NCBI RefSeq assembly: GCF_032854445.1
Contig: NC_088306.1
Coordinates: forward strand, 14,007,386-14,071,385
DNA: 64,000 nucleotides
Reading direction: 5' to 3'
Source of the DNA: Liolophura sinensis
Lineage: Eukaryota > Mollusca > Polyplacophora > Chitonida > Chitonidae
How positions within the stretch are numbered: the first letter of the stretch is position 1; each line of letters starts with the position of its first letter. Position numbers and translations under genes: made by a program. The notes beneath the pieces are model-generated. The model saw only the letters and a program-made list of their open reading frames with translations. It ran no database searches and had not been told where the DNA came from. Positions 1 to 12,600 of this stretch are shown here, piece after piece.

Positions 1-1
1 T

Positions 2-127
2 GCAGACCATTATGTCAAGACGAAAGGTTTTAAATTGAGAGAACTGACTGAATTGCAGATTAGAAATTTTAAGTTATTGAGTATCACAAAGAAGGCAACT
101 GATTTTGACTTACATTTATACACCTAA
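2..127 (+). CDS. possible 3'-terminal coding fragment, unidentified
   Basis: An open frame runs from the window edge to a TAA at 125-127, giving 41 residues rich in Lys, Leu and Thr (it starts ADHYVKTKGF). It may be the end of a gene or of a transposon that begins before the window. I do not recognise the family, and the length is within what chance allows in AT-rich DNA, so this is a weak call. Confidence 0.18.
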   Translation, partial: ADHYVKTKGFKLRELTELQIRNFKLLSITKKATDFDLHLYT

Positions 128-1428
128 AGATCATGTTACTGAAATAGTTGCGGAATGGGGTAACTCTAATCAAGTAAACGGAGTGCGATAGTTACGGGGA
201 GGAAGAGCATCAAATATGTCGCATTGACGGTATAAGGAACTGTTTACCGCTGTTCACACGCGCATTAAATCTTCCCAGGCATAAACTAATGTCGACCGTA
301 TGTTCCTAAATAAAAATAGTCCATGGCAACGACACAGATTGACAAAAAAGAAACATTTTCTGGGTCTACCCTTCTGTGGGCGCCTTCTCGATAACTCACT
401 AACAGGCAGCAACTGCTAGGGTTAGCTCGGAAAATGTGATTATTTTTCGTGAACAATCGTGATTGCCCTGGACACTTTTAGTTCGGCGAGTCTCACAACT
501 GGTTAGTTAATTACAGAAACCACTCCGTTGACGTCGATTTATGCTAGACAAGATTCAATGCGCGTGTGAACATCGGTAAATGTGTCAGTTTGACACATAT
601 AGGGCTGTATCTCTCTGTCAGTCTCGCGACTCCTTGCTCGATCAGAGCTACAACACTCCGCTACTAGTGATTGAAATACCATGTACGTTTCAATTATAAA
701 AAAAGAACGTTGGTTACCATCAAAGACAGACTACATATTCTTTTACGTTAATTTCTCTTTCTCTTCATAAGTATCTCGGTTGTAGAAAATGTGTTTTCTC
801 AATTAAGAAATTATACAAAAAAAAAAAATATAAAAAGAAAACAAGAAAAATAGTTTTAAGTCTACAAATGCAACAATTTTGAACACATGCATGTATTAAA
901 GATAGATCTGTTTTTTGGGCTGTAAGCGTAGGGGTCATATTGCATCAAACGCAATTCCTTCCAATCCAGATAAATTTTTAAAAGACATCAGAATAAAAAC
1001 AAAAATCGGAGAGATATGATCTTTGATTCACGATATAATCAAATGCATATAAGAACACAACACGTTCTTAGTAATCAGAATTTATTACAAAATAAAATAA
1101 CCCAGGGAATACATGAAAACTGATTTGTTTCACAATTAATTGGGCCTTGAATGCTACACATTTAGCAGATAAAAAGTATCCCACTGATAATCCTGTGTTA
1201 AGATAGTTATCAATGCGTGTTATTAAAACTGAGAATGTGTCATGGCTGAGTAATGAAGACGCTTGTCTTTTATTGGTTAGAATAGACAAGGTGTGGGTTA
1301 AATCCCGACCATCAACATTTACCTTGTTGACAATAAGTGGTTCACACAATCCATCATTAGATGAAGATACCAATGTGGTGTGCACATATGCACATCAGAC
1401 ATGGTAATAAAAGTTTGGCACTAACCTC
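128..1428. other. intergenic, nothing recognised
   Basis: AT-rich sequence with A-runs around 815-850. Short ORFs on both strands at 1068-1407 overlap each other and show no known domain. I see no repeat family or RNA gene here. Confidence 0.5.
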
Positions 1429-2600
1429 CTAAGTGTAGTTCACTATTTTGGCATCCAACTGAGGAAGTTGTTTATCGGAACATATGTTGCAAGTTCCGTA
1501 CATGCAATCCTGGCGGGGTTCTTCAAAAATAAGTTGTCGATATTGATCAGAGAGAATGTTTGTTTCCAAAATGCCTTCCGAACGCAGCTTGTTTGCCATT
1601 AACTGTATGTTGTCATGTCTCTTATGTAGGCAGGTATTGCGGTCAGTTAGTTTAGGAGAAACCACCCAGAACAGACGGAGGGAAAAGAACAGAGCTTAGC
1701 TGATCTTCATTAGTGGATTCTCGTAACAAAATTTTGCATGTAACACCTTCATAGAATCAGATAGTATTCTTCTTTGCTTTTTGGCTTTTATTCTGGTGAT
1801 GGTATCTTTCTTTCCGGTCAATATGTAACTGTTGTCATCTCTTTCATAAAAGTGTATCACTTCTTGCTTCTCGGCATCCACCAAAACATCGGAGCGTTTC
1901 TTTCGATGATAGTTCAAGGTTTCGAATTTTCTGTTCTTCGTGGCACAGGACAAAGCTCGGCGGGCACGTTCCAACACTCTATATTTCTTATAACACTCTA
2001 TGGCGTTTTTAATGCCCGGCTGATTACTTGATACGTATTTCTGTTTTAGTTGGGCTATCAATGCGTTATGGAATATCAGTGTTCTTCGAACTTCCCCAGA
2101 CATTCGATTATCTGAATTTCTGAGCATTATTTCTGCCTTGCTTTTTGGTGAGTCTTTTTCTGTTTGATTTTTAATCTTTTGGCTCCATTTTCTGGTGCCG
2201 GGGTAAGGGGCGGGTGTCTGTAAGCGGTTCTGCCAAAAAAAACACAATAAAAAAAATAAATAAATAAAGCAGGAAGTTACCCCAAAATGTGTTGCAAAAT
2301 ATAAACTCAATATCGTCATATTGTTTTATGGATTTGGGTGCAGACTTGACCTATCGAGTGTAGACCTACCTGGAAGTCCACTTCTACTTTTCTTCAAGCT
2401 TTCTGATTTTTTTTCAACTGCCTCTTTATTTTCCTTTGTTCTGTCCCGAGTTTATCATGGATTAGCACATAACCATATTTTTGTCAGTCACGCTCCTTTC
2501 TTAAAAACTCCTCCCTTGGCTCTTGGAGTCTTGGGTAAGCTTCTCCTTTTCCCTGTATCATCTGGCTCGTTCAGCAGCAGATATGGCCATTCCTGGAACA
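1429..2600 (-). pseudogene. decayed transposon-associated protein (basic ERxRRYREK / CMYGxC type)
   Basis: Reading leftward from about 2600, the frame begins with a basic segment like SAAERARxYREK (an Arg codon has become TGA), then a second stop, then an open stretch at 2319-1699. That stretch contains VIHFYERDDNS and GKKDTITR. An in-frame TAA at 1696-1698 interrupts the protein, and the same frame resumes (FFSLRLFWVVSPKLTDRNTC) to a stop at 1429, with a Cys-rich CMYGTCNIC near the end. From memory this order (basic N-terminus, FYxRDD, GKKD, TCLC-like, Cys cluster) marks a multi-copy uncharacterised family common in marine invertebrate genomes and probably spread by mobile DNA. Several stops make this copy inactive. 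The family function is unknown. Confidence 0.6.
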
Positions 2601-2605
2601 CGTGA

Positions 2606-4905
2606 TCGGGTAACGAGCTCAATGTGAGACAGTCATGATGTTTTCATATTACATTAAGGCATATTGCATTCATACATTACAATACATAAAGCGTAAATTC
2701 TCTGCGAATACGTTCATTTGTCATCTACGTAACAACATGTTATCTACGTCACGCTAAATGTCATCTACATCACACAAAATTGTAACTTAGATGACCTTGA
2801 CGTAGATGACAATAATATCAGGTTTTAGGTCATGTGGCTAAATCTAAAGCACATAATATCTGCCTTGTTAGATCAATGGCTTTGTAACCTTCAAATACTA
2901 TGGATTCCATGAGGTAAAATTCATAAAGACTTACTTTGTGTGTGGTAGCGAAGACGTTCATAGATGACGAAAATAACTGTACTAACCTGCATCTCCTCTT
3001 AAACCTGGGAAAATCATGACAAATTAAGCTCGTAAATTACACCGTCTTCTGTGAAGTTAAAAAAAGTCGCTTGTACGGGCTTTTCCAATCACGTGGTGGA
3101 TCACACCGCCCCACTGGCTTTCTGGAAGCAGGTTCTGTCTTGACGTAGATGGCCGAAATATAGGGCCAACATATTTTTGGTTCAAAAGTTGAAATTTAAT
3201 CAATGTATTGAAACGAATATGCATTATTATCTTTTTACACGCAACACATACCGGTTTCCATCACATTATTTGAAAAAAAACAACAACGCACAAATAAAAT
3301 GACCAGTGTTTGTACCACAACCTGACACAGGTTATGAGGGACATGGCAATTTGGACTACACACCTACATAAAAATATTCACAAAAAAATGGAAAATATCG
3401 TTTTTTCGAAGATTGTGGGGATGCATTATGTTTTATTCTAATGGTGAAGTGTAGGATTCCTCCCCCACCCCCCAAATAAACAAATAGGCCTACCACAAAT
3501 GTGTAACAACTTCCTGTGAGTAACGTCGGGGACAAGAAGCACTCTACTATGTCTATTTGTGTAAGATCAATACGAGGGCCTATGCCCTACATACTGCAAA
3601 TGTGCAAGACATTTCGTAAATCTACATACGCATGCTGAACTGTTTTCTACCATTTGCTGTAATTATGCTACAATCTTCTCTAAGCAAGACAACCAGAAAT
3701 AAATTTGTTTTAACTTTTTTTGACTGGAAGTCTACGCTTAACGAGTCAGTTTTATATTATGAGCTGCTGTCATAATTTTCCAGTGTTTGCTTCATTTATT
3801 TAAATAACGTAGGACTACATACACATGGATTGGTTATGTAATTTGTGACATAATATCAAGCGCTACTTATGCATGGATTACTTATGTGATTTGTGACATA
3901 ATATCCAGTGCTACTAACCCTAAAGTATTTCAGGAAAGATGCCCTATAATATACTCTGTGGTCTTAAAATAATACACACCCGCTCTGTGTCATTTACACT
4001 AAGTGGCCATTACAGCGCAGCTGTATGTTATGTGACAGTGAGTACTGCGCAACAATATTGTATACCGGTACTTGGGCATGCCCACTGAGATACTGAGGTT
4101 TGAACAGGTTGCGTCACGCGAGCAGTCTTATAGGTACAGTATATCCGTATGTAAAATGAAAGCCTGTTATGTGGAAGCTGATAATAAGCCTATACCTTTA
4201 TGCCTGTAGACTTTTGTACTGTATACGGGGCTTGAGGGCTGAAGTATTAAGGCTTTACACCTCAACCTTTTGTATCGATATAAGTCTTACAAGTCGACAC
4301 ACTAAAAAATTAATCGCGGTACAGCTGGTTTTATCTCTGGTTAGCTGGCGTGTGTAAACATGAAATTGTATAGCGGAAGTGAATGGACACATAATGTATC
4401 ACCTTACTGACAAGAAAACGATCGTCATTATATGTCAGACATTGAGCCATAGGTCCCATATGCAAAGGTGTTTTACGTAACTGTATGAAGTCATGCTGAA
4501 AGCCAAATTTGGGCATGGTCATTACCGGGTCACGATACGTTATGACATGTTAACAATACTTACCAATCTTAAGCTAAAAAAATCAAATCAAAACTATTTT
4601 CATTAGCGATGATGAAGCAAATACAAATATATTTGAAAAGGTCATAAAAAGGCGCTTTTCTGAAAATAAATTGAAGTTTGAATATATTTAAAATATTCTG
4701 TGCAGATAGTTATGTCTTCCGGAACGGCTGCCTATGGAACACTGGACTGCGCTGGCTGAATATTAAAAAATACAATTCAGTTTTGATTTCAACTCTCCCA
4801 ATATTCGTACGATGCGAGAAAAATGGGCCTAAAATCTAACACGAGTGGAACGAGTACAGTTTGAAAAAAAAAAAAAAAACAAAAAAAAAAATACAAACAA
4901 CAAAA
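2606..4905. other. intergenic; small direct duplication
   Basis: No convincing gene. At 3821-3916 a stretch of about 49 bp (CATGGATT...GTGACATAATATC...GTGCTAC) is present twice in tandem. A poly-A/A-rich tract lies at 4864-4913. ORFs at 4169-4522 overlap on opposite strands and carry no recognisable domain. Confidence 0.5.
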
Positions 4906-4913
4906 ACAAAAAA

Positions 4914-5130
4914 CGATCTGTTAAGTTTAGCAGAAGATGCTGTTGTTTGAGTGATGCTAGAATGTATTATGTTATAATAACATAAACTTTGTGGTATTCA
5001 ACATGATAAGCTGAATGCCTTTATGTTGAATTAGTACGCTATACAATACGTGTGGTACATGTACATGTAGGCCTAACAGAATAATCTGCTGCAATAATAA
5101 CAGAATATATTCTAGTGTTAACACGCACTA
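4914..5130. mobile_element. degenerate TA-type MITE copy
   Basis: Same family as the elements at 5353, 37631 and 50971: a CTGTTAAGTTTAGCAGA-like end, a central GTGATGCTAGAATGTATT block, CAACAT...AAGCTGAATGC, and CTGCTGCAATAATAACAG near the far end. The extreme termini are eroded, so the boundaries are approximate. Confidence 0.5.
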
Positions 5131-5352
5131 TGAAAATGTGATGTTCTACTTCATCCACTTTGCTTTAAATGTGATTCATATGTTTGTGTAATGTATTTTT
5201 TGTAATATCTTTGCTTTTTCCATCCAAGAATCCATGATCAATTTTCAAAGAATCATTTGCTTGATTTCACAGCCGATAGTGAACACAGGTTGACCAGTTA
5301 GCAGCATATATACATGCGACTGTCAGTTATCAGTAGGCAAAGCGTAGGCCTA

Positions 5353-5842
5353 CACTTAAAACATTAATCTGTTAATTTTAACACAAAGTCTGTTGTCTAA
5401 GTGATACTGAGTGTTTCTGTTACTGTATCATATGGGGCTTTCGTGGTGGAAGTGGTTAACAGCCAGCGCGGCGTAATATTCCAAGAGCCTCTCACCAATG
5501 CGGTCGCTGTGAGTTCAGTTCCAGCTCATGCTAGCATCCTCACCGGCCGTACGTGGGAAGGTCTGGCAGCAACCTGTTGTGGGCTTCTCACCGACTTCCT
5601 CACACGTTCAAGCTGGCCACCGTCGTAAAAGTGAAATACTCTAGAGTACGGTGTAAAACACCAATCAAATAGATAAATAAGTTATATTAATATAATATTT
5701 AGTCATATTCAACATAATAGCTTGTTAGTCTAATGCAATCTTTATGTTAAATTAACAGAATTTGTCTGCTGCAATATAGCAGAAAACAATTTAGCATCAC
5801 AACAGTCTTTTTGTTAAAATGAACAGATTGAGTTTTTGAGTG
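5353..5842. mobile_element. TA-flanked MITE, split by a SINE
   Basis: Inverted termini (CACTTAAAACATTAATCTG at left, matching CAGATTGAGTTTTTGAGTG at right) are flanked by TA, the target signature of Tc1/mariner-type elements. The interior is AT-rich and partly palindromic and codes for nothing. A tRNA-derived SINE (about 5434-5683) sits inside it, so the SINE is the younger insertion. Confidence 0.65.
5434..5683 (+). mobile_element. tRNA-derived SINE, family 1
   Basis: Degenerate tRNA-like head (GGTGGAAGTGGTTAACAGCC), then the shared core (CTCACCAATGCGGTCGCTGTG, GTACGTGGGAAGGTCTG), then the tail GTAAAACACCAATCAAATAGATAAATAA. The ORF at 5401-5628 is only this repeat read through. Confidence 0.75.
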
Positions 5843-5884
5843 TATAGGCCTAGCTAGCTGAGGGATCGAGGCGTCTTAACGTTT

Positions 5885-6150
5885 GAAGTCATGTGTGGTC
5901 AAGTTGCTAGGAAGCCTGGTACCATGTATAGTCCGCGTCGGGAGCGGTAGATCCAGGATCAATCCTGGATCGAGTCACACCTAAGACTTCTAAAAAAAGA
6001 GGAAGTTGTAACTTCCTCGCTTGGCGTTCAGCATGAAGGGGATAGTGCAATGATTGGTTAACCCGTATCAGTGTAATGGCTAGGGTGGGACGGCTTACTT
6101 GCCTTCGGTAAGTCGTCTCAGTGAAACAGCAACCAAAGAAATAAATAAAC
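5885..6150 (+). mobile_element. tRNA-derived SINE, family 2
   Basis: Shares with the copy at 33867-34228 the blocks GGTAGATCCAGGATCAATCCTGG, ACACCTAAGACTT, GAGGAAGTTGTAACTTCC and CTTACTTGCCTTCGGTAAG, ending in an AAATAAATAA tail. The AGGATCAATCC block resembles an RNA polymerase III B box. The tRNA-like head is less intact than in the 33867 copy. Confidence 0.7.
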
Positions 6151-6267
6151 CACTAGTCAGTGTGGCTTGACATGGTACGTCAGCGCATTGTTATAGTCTA
6201 TTTTTTTATTTTACACAGTCGCCTAGATTCAGCTGTCTGTAACGTGAGTCTTTAGTAAGTGACACGT

Positions 6268-6520
6268 AACATCCGTGGGTCAGTTGATTATCGCGCTAGC
6301 GCAAAATAATGACCCTCTCACCAATGTGGTCGTTATGAGTTCGAGTCCACTTTATGCTGGCTTCCTCTCCCTTACGTGGGAAGATCTGACAGCAACCTTT
6401 GGATGGTCGTGGGTTTTCCCCGGTGCTCTGCCTGGTTTCCTCCCACCCTGATGCTGGCCGCCGTGGAAATATTCTTGAGTACGGGATAAAACAGCAATCA
6501 AACAAATAAATAAATAAATT
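6268..6520 (+). mobile_element. tRNA-derived SINE, family 1
   Basis: ATCCGTGGGTCAGTTGATTATCGCGCTAGCGC is a slightly mutated head. The standard core and the tail AAACAGCAATCAAACAAATAAATAAATAAAT follow. The minus-strand ORFs at 6296-6642 are this repeat. Confidence 0.75.
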
Positions 6521-8784
6521 TGTATTTGTGTACATGAACGTTTCTTTATTCTCTGTGGTGATGGTTTGACTGTTCTGGCAGTCAGAAACGTGCCACGCTG
6601 TGTCCATGTTAAAGTATGAACCATTTTAAGACTGGATACCAACTTTAGCTTTAAGCCAAGTCTTCATACATGTACTTCGAACGTTCGCATTCTAGTTGTT
6701 CTGCACGTTGCAGGAGTGAGTGAGTGCTTGGGGTTTAACGTCGTTCTCAACAATTTTTCAGTCATATGACGACGAACGTTGCAGGAAGTTACGAGACTGT
6801 GGCATCGACTAGTTAAAAACACGTCTACTTCAACACCGCGGGAACCTCCCTGAAAATCTGCATCTTGACGATCATCATTGTGCTAATGACCTAAGAGAGC
6901 GTGGACTACCTGGCGCCGCTGCTGAGAGGTAGGCACGTGCTTTGGGGGTTGTTCGTACTGTGCCTTGCCAACATCTTCCCCAAATACCAGCCTACTTCTG
7001 GTGGGCTAGTAGTTCTACAACGACGGATTCTTCAACTATCACTGCCACAAAATGTTCTTCATGTTGACTGAAACCGTGTCATCAGGCATGGTCACATCTG
7101 TAAAATGTTGCAAATGAAATCAGTTCAGAGAAGATCCTTTTCGTCGTGGCAGATGGATCAGTTTCAAGCGGTTTTTCTCGGCTACGGTAGGAATTTTGAA
7201 TTTGGCCTGACACCTTATCTTTTACACATAACAATTTTCCTCTGTACATTACACGTACAGATAGGAAGAAAGCTGGCAGGAAAGAACTCATAATGTCTAT
7301 CTTGTTTAATGGTTTACTGGTGTTTGTTGGACGAGTCATATTCTTCGAATTTTTATGTTCATCAAACAGGAATTTTATGTAGGGGGAATAATATGTCAGC
7401 TTCGCCTGATCTATTCATTCTGTACTCAGTATTCATAACATGTTTGAGCCTTGATTTCACGCATGCGTGTAAATGTTATCTCTATTTTTATCTCGTATTT
7501 AACAATTTTTCATACGACGAGGTATCATCGTTTTGGTATTTGTATATTTGTATATTTGGATAGGATGTAATATGGATGCTTAGCGAGTTCATTTTTTGAC
7601 TTTTCACTCCCACAGGTTTGGCCTTGAAGTATTATTGTTTAGAGATTTTAAACCTGAAAACAGTGCGCAAAAGAATTAAAACTCTCACATAAAACAATCA
7701 AATATCCTCTCGATGAAATCTGAACGGTACTGCCAAAATTACTCTACTTTATTTTCTCAATAAACCAACTAGACTTTTTCATTTACTCAATTCATAGGTC
7801 TAAAATTAGCCAGGAGGTCTATCCAGCAAACTATCAGTGGATGTCTTCCATAGGCTACATGTTATATTTCCATGAAATACTGAACATGTTCTTCAAGATA
7901 ATCATGAAATTGTACATACCTATAAATGTTTGATATATCTACACAAATGTAACATATTTTGTTTTCATTTCAAAAGTCTCGGTTAATTCAGTCGTGAGTT
8001 TACATTAGATTTGTTGGTTTATGACTGACACACTTTGGCAGGGCTGCCAGACAGGGAAACGTCACTGTAAGACACTAGATATGACACACACCCAGCCAGC
8101 TGCTGTCACGTATTATCTTGCCTGTTGACTTCAGCCTAATTCCCTTAGTAGCCTACATGGTGAACATCAAGCCAGGTAGTACCATCAGTGTTAATTTTCA
8201 GGTCTATGGGCCGGTTTCATGAAGCATAGTGCTCAGTAGCCCTTAGCTAAGTGCACTTTATATCTCCAAAACACACATCGTCATGGCAGGTAAGGGCAAA
8301 CTTAGCTAAACGAGCTTCATGACACCGGCCCCTGGGCCTGTATTTATCAAGCAACTTAAGACTTAAGTCATAAATTCCTTAAAATAACAAACTCGGAACA
8401 GGAAAGAGCTCAAATTGTAGTTGTAAATTCTTCTGCAGTAAAAAAAAAAATCAGTGTAAACATCATAAACTTTCCAGAGCAAAACATTTTCTTTGCAGCT
8501 GCATTTGAATTTTTAATTCAAGTCTTACGACGTTTGATAAATACGAGCCCTGGGCATAACTCCATTAAGGCGTGAATGATAGTCTTATGTTGACGTGGTA
8601 CACACACCATAATCCTCCTAACCACTGGTCATTTTTACCAAGAAGCCTTAAACCAACTGATGACAAAATATGCTACCACAAAGTTTCACGTCACTGCTAG
8701 AAGACAAATATGTACATGTATAATTCATATTTCAACATCAGATTCTGAAGATATTCACAATAAAAATACATGCACATTTTTGTA
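6521..8784. other. intergenic 3' of the Kelch gene; SINE fragment only
   Basis: At 6718-6790 there is an end fragment of SINE family 2 in reverse (GAGTGCTTGGGGTTTAACGT...ACAATTTTTCAGTCATATGACG). The rest is AT-rich with short unsupported ORFs (7082-7563) and no recognised domain. Confidence 0.5.
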
Positions 8785-9466
8785 TTTATTTTACATTTTT
8801 CCCATATATTCTTTGTTTTACCAATTAATACTTTTCCATAAATTCGCATCTTGAAGTATTTCAATATTTAAAAGTATCTATTTTACTTTATATTAAAGTA
8901 GTCATGCTGACCAGATGACCAGATAATCAAGATGGATGTTGGCCAACAGGCAGCCAAATGTGCTCATGATTGTTGGCAATTTATCCCTTTTGTCTGAGAT
9001 AGTCATGATAGACGCTGGCCACCTGGCAGATGAATGTGCTCAGGACTGCTGGCAGTTTATCCCTGCTATTTGAGATAGTCAGCCGAATGTGCTTGCGACC
9101 ACTGGCAGATTATCTCTGCTGTTTGAGATAGTCATGATGGATGTTGGCCACCAGGCAGCCAAATGTGCTCATGACCAATGGCAATTTATCCCTTTTGTCT
9201 GAGATAGTCATGATAGACGCTGGCCACCTGGCAGATGAATGTGCTCAGGACTGCTAGCAGTTTGTCCCTGCTATTTGAGATAGTCAGCCGAATGTGTCCG
9301 AGACCACTGGCAGATAATCCCTGCTGTTTGAGATAATCAAGATGGATGTTGGCCACCAGGCAGCCAAATGTGCTCGCTACCACTGGCAGATTATCCCTGC
9401 TGTTTGAGATAGTCATGATGGATGTTGGCCACCAGGCAACCAAATGTGCTTGCAGCCACTGGCAGA
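8785..9466 (-). other. probable 3' UTR of the Kelch gene with candidate poly(A) signal
   Basis: After the stop at 9467-9469 the transcript would run through a 76-bp minisatellite to a canonical AATAAA at 8785-8790 (minus strand). No nearer AATAAA was noticed. The signal and the UTR extent are inferences. Confidence 0.4.
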
Positions 9467-9545
9467 TTATCCCTGCTGTTTCAGATAGTCATGATGGATG
9501 TTGGCCACCAGGCAACCAAATGTGCTCATAACGGTGGGCAGCTCT
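8905..9545. repeat. 76-bp minisatellite overlapping the Kelch stop codon
   Basis: The block GATGGATGTTGGCCACCAGG starts at intervals of exactly 76 bp on the right (9346, 9422, 9498 measured at ATGTTGGCC). At 8936 and 9133 it recurs within a longer, rearranged unit of about 200 bp that also contains GATAGACGCTGGCCACCTGG. The rightmost copy is coding: on the minus strand it encodes the last residues of the Kelch protein and its TAA stop. Confidence 0.9.
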
Positions 9546-9663
9546 TGTCCCTCCACCCATGTCAGCTTGTCATCTTGTTCCTTCAGCCAACACAGCCCTG
9601 CCATCCAGCTCTTATCATCCTCACCCCCTACAATCAGGATGGTGTTCTTGTACTTCACCACAC
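9467..9663 (-). CDS. Kelch gene terminal coding exon
   Basis: TTTTCACAG acceptor, then [30 protein letters not shown] and [20 protein letters not shown] to TAA at 9469-9467. The last 20 or so codons are a copy of the downstream 76-bp repeat unit, so the C-terminus and the array share an origin. Confidence 0.9.
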
Positions 9664-12600
9664 CTGTGAAAACAAAAATTTGTTTTATAACTTAAATGCA
9701 TCTGTTTTCTTTTGCATATAAACAGTAAGGCATAGGATTATAACATTCAAAGTAACATATACATCAGTTTATAGTTTGTCATGTTTGTTAAAAAGCAAAA
9801 AAATATATAAAAACAAAAGTTTGCAACTGTACAGCTTGTAAGTTGATAATACAAAAAAACAAAGTGTATATCACATTAAGTGCTGCTTTTTTGAAGTAAC
9901 ACAGTTTGCTTTAATGTTCAGATTTTATTACAGGGCCACTGAATAGTTTTTTTTTTGTGAAGGTTGGTAAATCTTGTAAGTAATGACATCAACAGTGTTA
10001 TTCTAAGATCTTCATGTGCTTCTGACTTTGCATTTTACAAGCCAGGTGGAATGCAGTATTTTTTTAATAAAATGAGAAGACCCATTGTTGATGTTTCAAT
10101 ATTTTCACCATTCTTTCTACACCTTTATTTTTTCTTTTTTCACCACTAAAAAACTGATTTTGAGTATCTGTGTTCTTGCATTATGTAGGCTTATTGGCGA
10201 ATCAATAAGATTATAGGTTGGGTTCAGCTAGGTAAAAAACAGCTATATACTTTATTTACAATATTGTAGGACATATGGTAAAAACAGCAGGCCTGCCTTG
10301 AATTACCTCCCTTGTCACATGAAAGTTACGCCATGACGTGGAATTAGTTTATCATGCATGAAACTGTGACAAGTGGGACCTAGTCTGTTAATCTATGCAG
10401 GATGTAGAATTGTCACAACAGTGACAACTACTTTCTGACAGTCGCAGAAATGTGAGATCTTAAATGAAGTCGACGTGTTTCAGCTTGGGTAGAATATGCG
10501 TATCTGACAGTTCGTCAAAGTCATTTGTTGTAGACCTACATGGACATGTATTTCATTAGTGGATTTTTAAATTTACTTGGAATCATTTTCAGCTTCATTT
10601 TTAAGCCACTTAACCACAGCTTGCTCCTAGGGACGCAACATATACGTATGTTTGATCTCAAGGGAGGTAATTTGTGAGATACTATGTCAAATACACCTAA
10701 AGAAATATGTAAAGCCTTTTGAAAAACAACCAACAAAAAAAAAAGCTGTGACAAGTGATAGTCAAATATGCCATTTTTCACAGATATAAGCAAACTTGGC
10801 AATGATGCCATTTATCTCTTAATAAAGGGTTGAACAACAAAATCAAATGCAACTGCTTCCAGAATGATCTTGTGCTCAGAATTATGTAAATTTACAATAT
10901 TTGCAAAAGCTGTTTAAATAGTGAAGTTTGCTCTTATTCTTATTTTTGGTTGAGGGCCTTCGTGACTGAGGGGATTAGCACTCCAGCTTGGCGCAATGGC
11001 CAAAGAGCCTCCCACCAATGCTGATGATGTGAGTTTAAGTCCAGCTCATGCTGGCTTTCTCTCCAGCTGTATGTGGGAAGGTCTGCCAGCAACCTGCGAA
11101 TGGTCATGGATTTCCCCCCGTATCGTATGAGTGAAATATTCTTGAGTACAGCATGAAACACCAATCAAATAAATGAATAAATATTTTTGGTTGTATCTCA
11201 AGAAAAAAAATGACCATGATTCATTAAATATTGTGATGTTGAATGTACAATGTATGTGTAATTGTATTACCATGACATGCTGTCTTACCTGCCCCACAGA
11301 GGGCATTGGGCAGCTCTGGGCCGGTGGTCCACTCGTCTGTGGTGGGGTCAAACACTTCTACACTGCTCACACAATGCTCTGGAAGAAACTCCTTCCTCCA
11401 TTTGTCACTGATGGCCGAGTTACCTCCTACGACACAAAATTGAGGCAAAAAAAATACAAAACATTTAATCTATTACTACAAAGGATCATATAATTTCCAT
11501 CAATGAAACCAGTGTAAACTCAAATGTTGTCTTCAAACACAACCTTAAGCATACAAAAATTACAATATGAGAGAAAGTTTGTTTATTTATTTATTTATTT
11601 ATTTGATGGGTGTTTTACGCTGTACTCAAGAGTATTTCACTTTTACAACGCCGGCCAGCATTATGGTGGGAGGAAACCGGGCACAGCCCGGGAGAAACCC
11701 ACAACCAACCACCCGCAGTTTTCTGTCAGACCTTCCCACATTACGGCTGGAGAGGAAATCACAGCGACCGCATTGGTGAGATTATAGATTGTGCAAACAC
11801 AATACACAATTGGTGTAGTCTTACTCTGGACATATTGACAGCACAAGCGCTTTACTTTGAAACAAAATTTTTTCAAAAACTTTGTCACCAAAAGCACTGT
11901 GAGTTTTGGTGAGTTAAACTTCCATTAAACCATATTAGCTAACAAGACCAAGGCATTGGCATGGCATGATCTCCAAAATCTGGGGTTTACTGTAACGTGT
12001 ACATGTCGGAATATAATCCTCCACTCCAGTTTTACCTCCCATCTCCTTACCTATCACATAGATCTTTTCACGAAACACAACACTTCCAGCAAGAACCCGA
12101 GGCGTGGACATGGGAGGTAACTCCTGCCAGACATCAGTTGCTGGATCGTATCTGAGTAAACACAAGAAAGAAGTTTATTTATTTATTTACACATGTGATT
12201 GGTGTTCTACGCTGTACTCAAGAGTACATGTATTTCACTTACATGACAGAGGCCAGCATAATGGTGGGAGGAAACGATGAACAGCCACTGGGGAAACCCA
12301 CTACCATCGACAGGTTGCCGGCAGACCTTCCCACATGCGACTGGAGTGTTAAGGCCTGAGCAAAAGCTGGATTTGAATTCACAGCGATCACACTGCATGG
12401 TGAGAGGCTTCTGGGTCATTGTACCACAAGGGCACACTAGAAACCACTAGCCCACTGAAGCCCCTAATAAATTTTAGTCCAAGGTTTTCATATTACAGTA
12501 CAGGAAAAAGTATCAAACACTCAATCTACCAGGGCTGACTTTACAAAGTCAATGTTACAAATGTGATTTTAATGTTAAAATTGGACACAATTGTCAAGTG

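Noticed and set aside
7082-7563. Small genes in the 3' flank of the Kelch gene
   Set aside because: Overlapping opposite-strand ORFs of 60-85 codons in AT-rich DNA without domains or splice support.
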